Shown here: one piece after another, positions 1 through 6,488 of the stretch
How positions within the stretch are numbered: the first letter of the stretch is position 1
How the letters are laid out: each line of letters starts with the position of its first letter
Program-made: the position numbers and the translations under genes
NCBI GenBank assembly: GCA_964617105.1
Contig: CAZTWC010000030.1
Span: forward strand, 1-21,669
Reading direction: 5' to 3'
DNA from: CAZTWC01 sp964617105 [NCBI: uncultured Myxococcia bacterium]
GTDB lineage: Bacteria > CAZTWC01
DNA length: 21,669 nt
The notes under the pieces: generated by a model
Seen by the model: only the letters and a program-made list of their open reading frames with translations
Databases searched by the model: none
What the model was told of the DNA's origin: nothing

Positions 1-18
1 GTGAATTTTCTCTTTCAT
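1..18 (-). CDS. rpmE: Ribosomal protein L31, first six codons only (partial)
   Basis: The minus strand reads ATG at 18-16 followed by five codons, giving MKEKIH, and then leaves the window. This matches the usual start of bacterial L31 (MKE/K-x-IHP). A strong Shine-Dalgarno GGAGGT lies at 32-27, eight bases before the ATG, and a near-perfect sigma70-type promoter lies at 61-89. The position just downstream of rho is the common rho-rpmE gene order of many bacteria. L31 is a small protein of the large ribosomal subunit. Only 18 bases are visible, so the call rests on the start peptide, the ribosome-binding site and the synteny. Whether it is the zinc-binding (CxxC) form cannot be seen. Confidence 0.75.
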
Positions 19-60
19 TATAATCTACCTCCGACTCAATAAAATATTCAGAGAAGTATT

Positions 61-89
61 TTTATAGCATTTTTAACCGGTATGGTCAA
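61..89 (-). promoter_or_regulatory. Promoter of rpmE (TTGACC-N17-TATAAA, extended -10)
   Basis: On the minus strand, TTGACC (89-84) and TATAAA (66-61) are separated by exactly 17 bases, and TGC directly before the -10 forms an extended -10. Transcription would start near position 54, about 36 bases before the rpmE ATG. The promoter sits in the short gap after the rho stop codon, so L31 can be made independently of rho. Confidence 0.75.
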
Positions 90-108
90 GCCCAAGACCA
101 GCCAATCT

Positions 109-1409
109 TTATGAATTCATCATCGCGAAAAATTCATCGGAATTTTCGGTTTTACTGACCTTATCGAGCAAAAATTCTATTGAATCGATAACGTTCAATG
201 GATGAAGTATCTGGCGCAATACCCAAATCTTATGCAGTCTATCCTTATCCATCAATAAGTCTTCGCGCCGGGTGCCAGATTTGTTGATATCCAGGCATGG
301 ATAGATCCTCTTTTCCATTAGTTTTCTATCCAAATGCAACTCCGAGTTTCCAGTGCCTTTGAACTCCTCAAAGATAACTTCGTCCATGCGGCTGCCAGTA
401 TCTATCAAAGCTGTAGCAATAATAGTAAGGCTGCCTCCCTCTTCCACGTTACGGGCGGCGCCGAAAAACCTCTTGGGTTTGTGAAGGGCATTGGAATCGA
501 CACCACCAGACAATATTTTACCTGATGGCGGAACCACAGTATTGTAAGCCCGGGCCAACCTGGTGATGGAATCGAGCAGAATTACCACATCTCTTTTGTG
601 CTCAACCAGTCTTTTGGCTTTTTCCAAAACGATCTCTGCCACCTGGACATGACGTTGAGCCGGTTCGTCAAAAGTTGAAGAAATCACCTCCGCCTTAACG
701 GAACGCTGCATCATAGTCACTTCTTCCGGCCGTTCATCTATCAGCAGTACAATGGTAAAAATTTCTTTGTGATTGGCGGTGATAGCATTGGCAATATTTT
801 GCAGCAAAACTGTTTTTCCAGTACGGGGCGGCGCCACAATTAAAGCCCTCTGTCCCTTGCCCAGGGGCACCAAAAGATCAATAATACGGGTTGAGTAATT
901 TTTGGAAGTATATTCCAACAACAATTTATCCTCTGGAAAAAGCGGCGTAAGGCTATCGAAAAATATCTTTTCTCTGGATTTTTCAGGATTCTCAAAGTTT
1001 ACTGTCTCTACCTTTAAAAGGGCAAAGTATCTCTCCCCTTCCTTGGGTTGGCGGATTTGGCCAGAAACGGTATCGCCGGTGCGTAAATTAAAACGCCTTA
1101 TCTGGGATGGAGAAACGTAGATATCGTCGGGGCCAGGAAGATAGTTGTAGTCTGGTGCACGCAAAAAACCAAATCCATCGGGCAAGATCTCCAGAACTCC
1201 TTCATCATAAATGACTCCATTTTTGCGGTTTGAGCCTGCAATACTGCCAAAATTAACTCTTGCTTCCGCATGCCACTGGGACTATCTACTCCCAAATCTT
1301 TGGCAAGAACAGCTAATTCTGCCGCTTTTCTGTCTTTCAACTCTTTTAAGTTCAAACGATTGACATCTGAACGAAAATTCCGTTGGCTGTCATAAGTTCT
1401 GTCATTCAT
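109..1409 (-). CDS. rho: Transcription termination factor Rho, with an apparent frameshift
   Basis: Rho is the hexameric RNA-dependent ATPase that ends transcription. Two overlapping minus-strand frames join into one protein of about 433 residues, normal for the family. Residues 1-63 (frame from 1409) are the Rho N-terminal helical domain ([24 protein letters not shown]). After the shift come the cold-shock-like RNA-binding domain ([27 protein letters not shown]), Walker [17 protein letters not shown], Walker [17 protein letters not shown], the Q-loop stretch [10 protein letters not shown], and the usual C-terminal end EFFAMMNS. The frames meet at the A-run 1224-1220: the sequence has five A, and a sixth would restore the normal reading ([10 protein letters not shown]). 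This is either a homopolymer sequencing error or a real mutation or slippage site. The start chosen is ATG 1409 with GAGG nine bases before it; a GTG at 1424 is less likely. Long leader upstream; rpmE downstream. Confidence 0.9.
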
Positions 1410-1672
1410 CGACACGGACCTCACTCTCTATAGGTTTGTAAAATAAATATGGAATGTATTTAAGAGATTCAATGAACATTTCTAGATTATAAATAATATA
1501 CCGTTAACCTTATTGGCATCTGTCTGAAGGATTCAACGCCAGTGAATTTTAAGAGTCCTGACAAATGTAGGTAAATCACATAATTTGATCGAATTTAAAA
1601 ATGATTTTTTAACCCGTAATGACTGTGATTTTGTAATAGGGAATTTACCAGGAACAGAAAGGTTGTAAATTT
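1410..1672 (-). promoter_or_regulatory. Long untranslated leader of rho
   Basis: Between the predicted rho transcription start (about 1672) and the ATG there is no open frame of note. The leader holds a perfect 8-bp inverted repeat, tgtgattt at 1624-1631 against aaatcaca at 1573-1580, enclosing about 43 bases. In E. coli and others, Rho represses its own gene by terminating early in a leader of similar length. That a similar mechanism acts here is inference from length and position only. Confidence 0.4.
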
Positions 1673-1678
1673 CGATTG

Positions 1679-1706
1679 ATTATATTGTGTTTTCTGTGGT
1701 TGTCAA
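1679..1706 (-). promoter_or_regulatory. Promoter of rho, full-consensus -35 and -10
   Basis: The minus strand has TTGACA (1706-1701) and TATAAT (1684-1679), both matching consensus at 6/6, with a 16-base spacer. It points at rho. The predicted start near 1672 would give a leader of about 260 nt before the rho ATG at 1409. Confidence 0.8.
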
Positions 1707-1814
1707 GTATTTTTTTCTATTAGGGATTTTCAACTACATATTTTTCAATTTACCACCTCAATACCTCTCAGGCTTTTACAGGCTTTTATAAGTGTTCATC
1801 CTGAAATCATTTTT

Positions 1815-1842
1815 TTGACTTTATAGCTACTGGAGTTATGTT
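1815..1842 (+). promoter_or_regulatory. Probable promoter of murG-mraY
   Basis: TTGACT (1815-1820), a 16-base spacer and TATGTT (1837-1842) lie 44 bases before the chosen murG ATG. The -35 matches 5/6 and the -10 matches 4/6. Just upstream (1769-1788) the ten-base unit CAGGCTTTTA occurs twice in tandem, which may be a binding site or chance. Moderate support only. Confidence 0.5.
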
Positions 1843-1885
1843 TAAATAATTGGAAAAAATCAAGGCCTTTTGGGGAGGATTTTTA

Positions 1886-3907
1886 ATGACAGGAGAAAAG
1901 TTAAAAGTGGTTTTGACTGGCGGCGGCACTGGCGGCCATGTTTATCCATCTCTGGCTATTTCTAACATTCTGGAACAAAAAAAGATGGTGCAGGATATCC
2001 TTTATCTGGGTGCCAGAGGTAAGGCAGAAGAAAAAATTGTTCCCCGTCATAATATCAATATCTCCTATGTTCGCACCGCACCGGTGGCAGGACTTTCCCC
2101 CATTAATAAACTTCGCTCTTTAGCCATCATTGCCATCGGAGTGATACAAGCGATAAAAAAACTTATTGCCTTCAAACCCCAATTGATAATTGGAACTGGT
2201 GGATATGCGTCAGCACCAATAATTTTTGCGGCATTTATACTAAAGCCATTTTTAAAGTTAAAAATAATCCTGGAAGAACAAAATCTCATGCCCGGCTTAC
2301 TAAACAAAGCCGCTTCACTTTTGGCTGATGTGGTACTGCTCAATTACCGGGAGAGTAACTATTTTGTTTGGAGCAGCAGATGTATTCAAGTGGGATACCC
2401 GGTTCGCAAAGCCTATGGTCAGTCCTCTGAGTCCAAAAACCAACTGAAAGTTAAATTGGGGATACCAGAACATAAGAAATTAGTGCTGGTTCAGGGCGGT
2501 TCTCTGGGTTCAAGAAGCATAAACCGCGCTTTGGCTGGAATCATCAAGCACCTGTCTGCCAATGATAACATCTATATTGTTCACAGCATTGGACTGGCTG
2601 AAAACGATAGTTATCATGCCCTCCAGGATACTCGAAATAAAATGACTGGTAGTCTTGGAAATTCTTTTAATCCGGAAAAATTTGAAGCCTATAATCAGCA
2701 GGGAGAAATTTTTTATCGCGGTTTCCAATATATCCACAACATCTTCCAATGGCAAAAAGCGGCAGATTTGATTATAAGCCGGGCTGGAGCTGGCTCTTTG
2801 GCTGAGATAAACGCTTTGGGCAAAGCTGCATTAGTGGTTCCCAAAAAAGGGTTGCCCGGTGACCATCAAGAACTTAATGCCATAAGCATTGCCGAAAAAA
2901 ATGCCTGCCAGGTGATTTTTGAAAAAACTGACCCGGATACCAAAATAGATATCCTGGATAAAAAAGAGTTCTTCTCCTCCATAACCGACTTGATTAGTAA
3001 CCCTCAGCGTTTAAACGAATTGGCCAAAAACTCGGCTGATAATTTTCACCACAGTTATGTGGATGATATCTTCAATGCCGTGCAAAAAACCATCAAAGGA
3101 GAAGAACATGATTACCTGCTTCAAATCGATCCTCCCCAATTTGTCAAACTACAGTTTCAATTTGACAACCTGATAGCCTACCTGGATAACCTGTATAACC
3201 GCAATTCACCGGCAGAGGTTGAACAGAACCTCTATTACAGATTTTATAACCACAAAATCCCTGAATACCTGGAGAGCACTAAATATTTGATCCAGAATAA
3301 AGGTATCAAACTGGTAGGCACCTTGAAAAGGTATGATTATTATCCCTATCTCCTGGAAAACTTTTGTGATTATCAAGGATACCTGCGGCGTAATATCCTG
3401 ATTGGTTTCAAAAAAGCGGATAAATTCTATCCACTGTTTAAAGAGGCGGTAATTAAAGGATTATCTGACCCCTATTATGAAACACGCCGGGAAGCCATCT
3501 CCCTTTTTATCCGTTTTCATACTCACTTGAAAAATGAAGACCAAATCAATAACTCCATTCTCCAAATGCTGCCCAAAAAACTTGAGAGTTTTGAAGTTAT
3601 ATCCCAGGCCATTAAAGCCGCTGTTTTGATTTTACCGGAGATAGAATTTGTTAAAATTGCCTCACCCTTTTGTCAGGATAGAAATTTAAAGTTACGTCAG
3701 GCGTTACTAGACGCCGTTAAGTTGGGAATCAACCACAACAGGTTCTCAAATAGTCATAATATTTTTATCTTGTTAAACCGAATGTTGATCAGCACCTCTG
3801 AATTTTTACCAAAATTTAAAATAAAGGAAAATTTCAACCAGGTGATTAACAGCCTTAACCAAACCGGAGAAACAAACCAGGTTTCAGGATCAGCACTAAG
3901 GAAATAA
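1886..3907 (+). CDS. murG: UDP-GlcNAc:lipid I N-acetylglucosaminyltransferase MurG with a long C-terminal extension
   Basis: MurG adds GlcNAc to lipid I on the inner face of the membrane to make lipid II for peptidoglycan. The product from ATG 1886 is 673 residues, while the family is usually about 350-370. Residues 1-400 are a full GT-B MurG: glycine-rich GGGTGGHVYPSLAI (12-25), IGTGGYAS, EEQNLMPGLLNK, the second-domain start VQGGSLGSRSINRAL, and the donor-site stretch SRAGAGSLAEI ending in GDHQELNA. Residues 405-673 are extra: mainly helical, rich in aromatic and charged residues, with loosely repeated helical pairs that look HEAT-like but do not match a family I can name. The start ATG 1886 is preferred over an in-frame TTG at 1850 because GGAGG lies seven bases before it and it gives the standard N-terminus. 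mraY follows after 65 bases, probably cotranscribed. Confidence 0.92.
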   Translation: MTGEKLKVVLTGGGTGGHVYPSLAISNILEQKKMVQDILYLGARGKAEEKIVPRHNINISYVRTAPVAGLSPINKLRSLAIIAIGVIQAIKKLIAFKPQLIIGTGGYASAPIIFAAFILKPFLKLKIILEEQNLMPGLLNKAASLLADVVLLNYRESNYFVWSSRCIQVGYPVRKAYGQSSESKNQLKVKLGIPEHKKLVLVQGGSLGSRSINRALAGIIKHLSANDNIYIVHSIGLAENDSYHALQDTRNKMTGSLGNSFNPEKFEAYNQQGEIFYRGFQYIHNIFQWQKAADLIISRAGAGSLAEINALGKAALVVPKKGLPGDHQELNAISIAEKNACQVIFEKTDPDTKIDILDKKEFFSSITDLISNPQRLNELAKNSADNFHHSYVDDIFNAVQKTIKGEEHDYLLQIDPPQFVKLQFQFDNLIAYLDNLYNRNSPAEVEQNLYYRFYNHKIPEYLESTKYLIQNKGIKLVGTLKRYDYYPYLLENFCDYQGYLRRNILIGFKKADKFYPLFKEAVIKGLSDPYYETRREAISLFIRFHTHLKNEDQINNSILQMLPKKLESFEVISQAIKAAVLILPEIEFVKIASPFCQDRNLKLRQALLDAVKLGINHNRFSNSHNIFILLNRMLISTSEFLPKFKIKENFNQVINSLNQTGETNQVSGSALRK

Positions 3908-3924
3908 CTAATAATCCATACACC

Positions 3925-3956
3925 GTAAAAAACACAGTAAAAAACACAGTAAAAAA
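3925..3956 (+). repeat. 12-bp tandem repeat between murG and mraY
   Basis: The unit GTAAAAAACACA occurs at 3925-3936 and 3937-3948, and its first eight bases again at 3949-3956, so there are about 2.7 copies. It fills half of the 65-base gap before the mraY ribosome-binding site. Such units expand and contract easily by slippage. Confidence 0.85.
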
Positions 3957-3972
3957 TTCGAGGTATCTATTT

Positions 3973-5085
3973 ATGATAAAATGGTTAATCGAAGCCCTCC
4001 AAGCAGGCGGCATTGATCCCGGATTTTTCCGGCTCATAGATTACATAACTTTTCGCGCCATGATGGTAGCGCTGACAGCCCTGGCCTTTAACCTTATTTG
4101 GGGACATAAAATAATCTGTTATTTGCATAACCATGGGATGAAAGATTCCTCCGGAGACTTCCAGGCGCTCAATGTTCACTCAAAACGAGGCACGCCCACT
4201 GCCGGAGGTATAATGATAATGGCAGCCACCATTTTTTCCTTGCTCTTATGGGCCGATCTCAGCAATCTAATTCTTTTGATACTGCTCAGTTCCATCATCT
4301 ATTTTGGTCTGGTTGGTTTTTTTGATGATTTTCTCAAAAGCCGGTATAAATCCTCACTTACCGGACTTAGTCAAATCGGTAAAACTTCACTGATTTTACT
4401 TTATATTGTTCCCTTTGCCCTCTTTTTTGTATCTTCTTATAATCCGTTGCCGGAAGAGATTAAAACCTCTATCTATTTACCCTTTCTTAGCGACTCGGTG
4501 CTCGACCTGGGGCCAATATTGTTTGTTCTGTTTATTATTTTTACCATGTTTGCCATTATCAATGCAGTTAACATCTCCGACGGGATGGATGGACTATTAG
4601 GCGGACTATCATTTATCTCAGTATCAGTTTACGCTTTATTTGCCTATATCATTGGCAGCGAAATCCTGGCTAAACATTTTCTTTTTCCCCATATACCCGG
4701 GAGCATAGAAATAACGGTATTCGGGGCGGCTTTGGTGGGAAGTATTTTGGGATTTTTGTGGTATAATTTTTATCCAGCCGAAGTTTTTATGGGTGACACT
4801 GGTTCACTAGCACTGGGTAGTTCCCTGGGGTTAATGAGTTTTTTCTTAAAGCAGGAATTTCTTTTCTTAATAGTCGGTGGTATTTTTGTGCTGGAGATAT
4901 TTACCTCTCTTTTGAACGACAAATTAGCCAACCGATCTAGTTTCGGACGGCGTATCGTACATCGAGCACCCTTTCATTATACAATCACTCATCGGGGAGT
5001 GGCTGAGCCCAAAGCAGTATTCAGGTTACTGGCCGCAGCCATCATTCTGGCCCTGATATCACTTCTCTCAATTAAAATCCGGTAA
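3973..5085 (+). CDS. mraY: Phospho-N-acetylmuramoyl-pentapeptide transferase MraY
   Basis: MraY transfers phospho-MurNAc-pentapeptide from UDP to undecaprenyl phosphate, making lipid I in the inner membrane. The 370-residue product is all membrane helices and polar loops, typical of the PNPT family. Visible motifs: KRGTPTAGG (71-79), GFFDDFLKSR with Asp118/Asp119, NAVNISDGMDGL (197-208), and FMGDTGSLALG with Asp275. These carry the Mg-binding and catalytic acidic residues. The usual APxHHH motif near the C-terminus reads RAPFHYTITHRG, so only the first of three histidines (His335) is kept in place. GAGG at 3960-3963 lies nine bases before the ATG. It follows murG directly; the two genes act in consecutive steps. 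No other division/cell-wall (dcw) cluster genes are present here. No plus-strand terminator follows. Confidence 0.95.
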   Translation: MIKWLIEALQAGGIDPGFFRLIDYITFRAMMVALTALAFNLIWGHKIICYLHNHGMKDSSGDFQALNVHSKRGTPTAGGIMIMAATIFSLLLWADLSNLILLILLSSIIYFGLVGFFDDFLKSRYKSSLTGLSQIGKTSLILLYIVPFALFFVSSYNPLPEEIKTSIYLPFLSDSVLDLGPILFVLFIIFTMFAIINAVNISDGMDGLLGGLSFISVSVYALFAYIIGSEILAKHFLFPHIPGSIEITVFGAALVGSILGFLWYNFYPAEVFMGDTGSLALGSSLGLMSFFLKQEFLFLIVGGIFVLEIFTSLLNDKLANRSSFGRRIVHRAPFHYTITHRGVAEPKAVFRLLAAAIILALISLLSIKIR

Positions 5086-5093
5086 AAAAAGGC

Positions 5094-5122
5094 AAAAAAA
5101 AACCTCCCAATAAATTGGAAGG
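5094..5122 (-). terminator. Intrinsic terminator on the minus strand, at the 3' end of the large RNA
   Basis: A stem of nine positions with one mismatch (5114-5122 against 5103-5111) is followed, on the minus strand, by nine consecutive T (5102-5094). On the plus strand there is no T-run after the stem, so it does not serve mraY, whose stop codon is only eight bases away. It therefore implies a minus-strand transcript arriving from the right, where there is no protein gene but a structured RNA region. Confidence 0.85.
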
Positions 5123-6225
5123 CCCTTTGAATTCGAAAAATAGATGATCAAATTACAAAATTTGGAGCTTTAACGTTTTCCCAACCAAATGGCTTCGTCT
5201 GGTATTAACTATACAATCGCACAATTAAACCTGACAGAGTCTCTCTTACGGTTTCTTGAACTTTTAGAGTTTTCAAAATTGCATCTAGTCAGTTACCTGA
5301 CATCTGCCCTAACGTTTCTACGTCTCCGCAGTTTTCGATTCAATTTCTATTTCGTCTTATCTTTAATAAAAAAGTTAAAACGAAAACCTCTTGTAGCCTT
5401 TCGCGCCGTTTCAGAGATTTTTACCTCCGATTGTTTTCCTAGCTTCTGATTATTTATCTCCGATTCCTCTTTGGCAATCTCTTGCCGCCATGAAATCGAA
5501 AGCCTTGTCAACAAAAACCTAACGGTTATTATTAACATCCCTGTCGGGCGAAATTCTTTAAGATAATCCCCTAAAGGTTTACCTTAAACTTCCCAGGCCT
5601 GTCGCCAGATTACGCTAACCCTTCTTGTGGGTCCATGATGGTTTCCCCTTCAGACAACGTTTCAGGCAGTAGCTCTCGATACTGCTTTCGAAACCTCTAT
5701 TTGCTTTTCCAGCAACCTTAGGCTGTTCTCTCTGAAGTCCTTTGGCATACAACCTTGTCTCTCGACTCAGTCTTAAGCCTAGTGCCATCTTCGACCTTTG
5801 CCCCTGGAGTTTTCCCTCTAGCAAACATTTTGAATCAGTTTCCCGACTCTGCCGCTCATGCCGTTTTGCACGGTTGCAACGGTTTACCTTCTACTAGATC
5901 CTTTGCTTACAGACCTGACAACCAACCAAGGTTAATCGTCAAACTGCATAGGCCAGTTCCTCCTTCGACTGTTGAGGGCTTTCATGGTTTTAATCCAAAA
6001 GTCAATCTTACTCTGCTTCCAGAGTGTACCTTCCTGCTCTTCACCTTGCTGTGATTTAACACCGCGCTAGTGGGACCTTCAAGGTTTTGTTCCTGACTCC
6101 CAGACAGATTCGGTTTTGCAACCTCCTCTTGACCATCCTAACCTTCTGGAGCATACTGTCTATCACTGTTAGGCGATACACAATTTAGCCCACTTTGATT
6201 TCGACCATCTGCGAAAGCAATTAAA
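5094..6225 (-). ncRNA. Large structured non-coding RNA (about 1.1 kb), family not recognised
   Basis: No frame in this stretch looks like a protein, yet the minus strand is dense in compact hairpins. Those seen (plus coordinates): 6161-6178 (6 bp) whose loop can pair with 6137-6142; 6112-6123 GGUU-GCAA-AACC; 6010-6025 6 bp with GAAG loop; 5861-5873 CCGU-GCAAA-ACGG; 5797-5825; 5743-5747/5783-5787 enclosing GUC-GAGA-GAC; 5659-5694 with 5 bp, then 6 bp, a mismatch and a C-G-closed GAGA loop; 5539-5548; 5461-5498 with GGCAA-GAGA-UUGCC inside CGAUU/AAUCG; 5350-5385 (10 bp); 5318-5331 with GAGA loop; 5288-5301 GUCAG-GUAA-CUGAC. The ends can pair: CAGAUGG (6211-6205) with CCAUUUG (5192-5186), and GCUUU (6218-6214) with AAAGC (5171-5167). 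A TTGACA box lies upstream and a T9 terminator downstream. Size and style recall the 'ornate large' bacterial RNAs (OLE, GOLLD, ROOL), but I cannot match it to any. RNase P RNA, tmRNA and group II intron signatures were looked for and not found. Confidence 0.75.
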
Positions 6226-6253
6226 CACTCTCATAATCATTATTTTCTGTCAA
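6225..6253 (-). promoter_or_regulatory. Probable promoter of the large RNA (TTGACA, weak -10)
   Basis: Minus-strand TTGACA at 6253-6248 matches the -35 consensus fully. At a 17-base spacer the -10 hexamer is GAGTGT (6230-6225), which matches poorly, so the -10 is uncertain. Transcription starting near 6218 would coincide with the start of the proposed closing helix of the RNA. Confidence 0.45.
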
Positions 6254-6488
6254 GCCCTTTTTCAATAAAATTTATTTTTATTATAACTATCGTATATTAT
6301 TGGAAATATACTGCACTTTTTCGCTTAAAATATGATGACTCAATATTTTTTTTACAACAATTGTATTCTTATAAGATTAAAAACGGAACTACTTTATTAA
6401 TATTTATCTCCTGGTTGCACCAACACCCTGGTTGTGTTAATGATATTTATTGTTCTGTTTCATTAATAATATCTTCATAATTTGTCTT
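6226..6488. other. AT-rich spacer between the large RNA and the SDR gene
   Basis: This 263-base stretch has no open frame of note. It divides the leftward RNA promoter from the rightward SDR-transporter-TPR unit. A possible plus-strand promoter, TTGCAC (6415-6420), 17 bases, TAATGA (6438-6443), would start transcription near 6450, about 40 bases before the SDR start codon. Support is weak. Confidence 0.4.

Noticed and set aside
1769-1788. CRISPR-like or regulatory direct repeat CAGGCTTTTA x2
   Set aside because: Only two adjacent ten-base copies with no spacer; too short for an array. Mentioned only as a possible binding site near the murG promoter.
1850-1885. TTG start for murG adding 12 residues
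   Set aside because: ATG 1886 has GGAGG at the right spacing and gives the standard MurG N-terminus; the extra codons include the Shine-Dalgarno itself.
5094-5122. Terminator of mraY
   Set aside because: The T-run lies on the left of the stem, so it works only for minus-strand transcripts; to the right of the stem on the plus strand there is no T-tract.
5755-6054. A 99-codon plus-strand frame and several 60-86 codon frames between 5189 and 6054 on both strands
   Set aside because: No ribosome-binding sites, no recognisable domains, Ser/Pro/Phe- or Lys/Arg-rich composition expected from frames across a structured RNA, and the hairpins described would have to be accidental.
5094-6225. Group II intron or its remnant
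   Set aside because: No GUGYG start, no domain V-like hairpin with AGC triad near the 3' end and no reverse transcriptase pieces were found. An intron would also not be expected to end in a T9 intrinsic terminator.
5094-6225. RNase P RNA or tmRNA
   Set aside because: The RNase P core words (GAGGAAAGUCC, ACAGNRA-type) and the tmRNA ends and tag frame were not seen on either strand, and the region is much too long.
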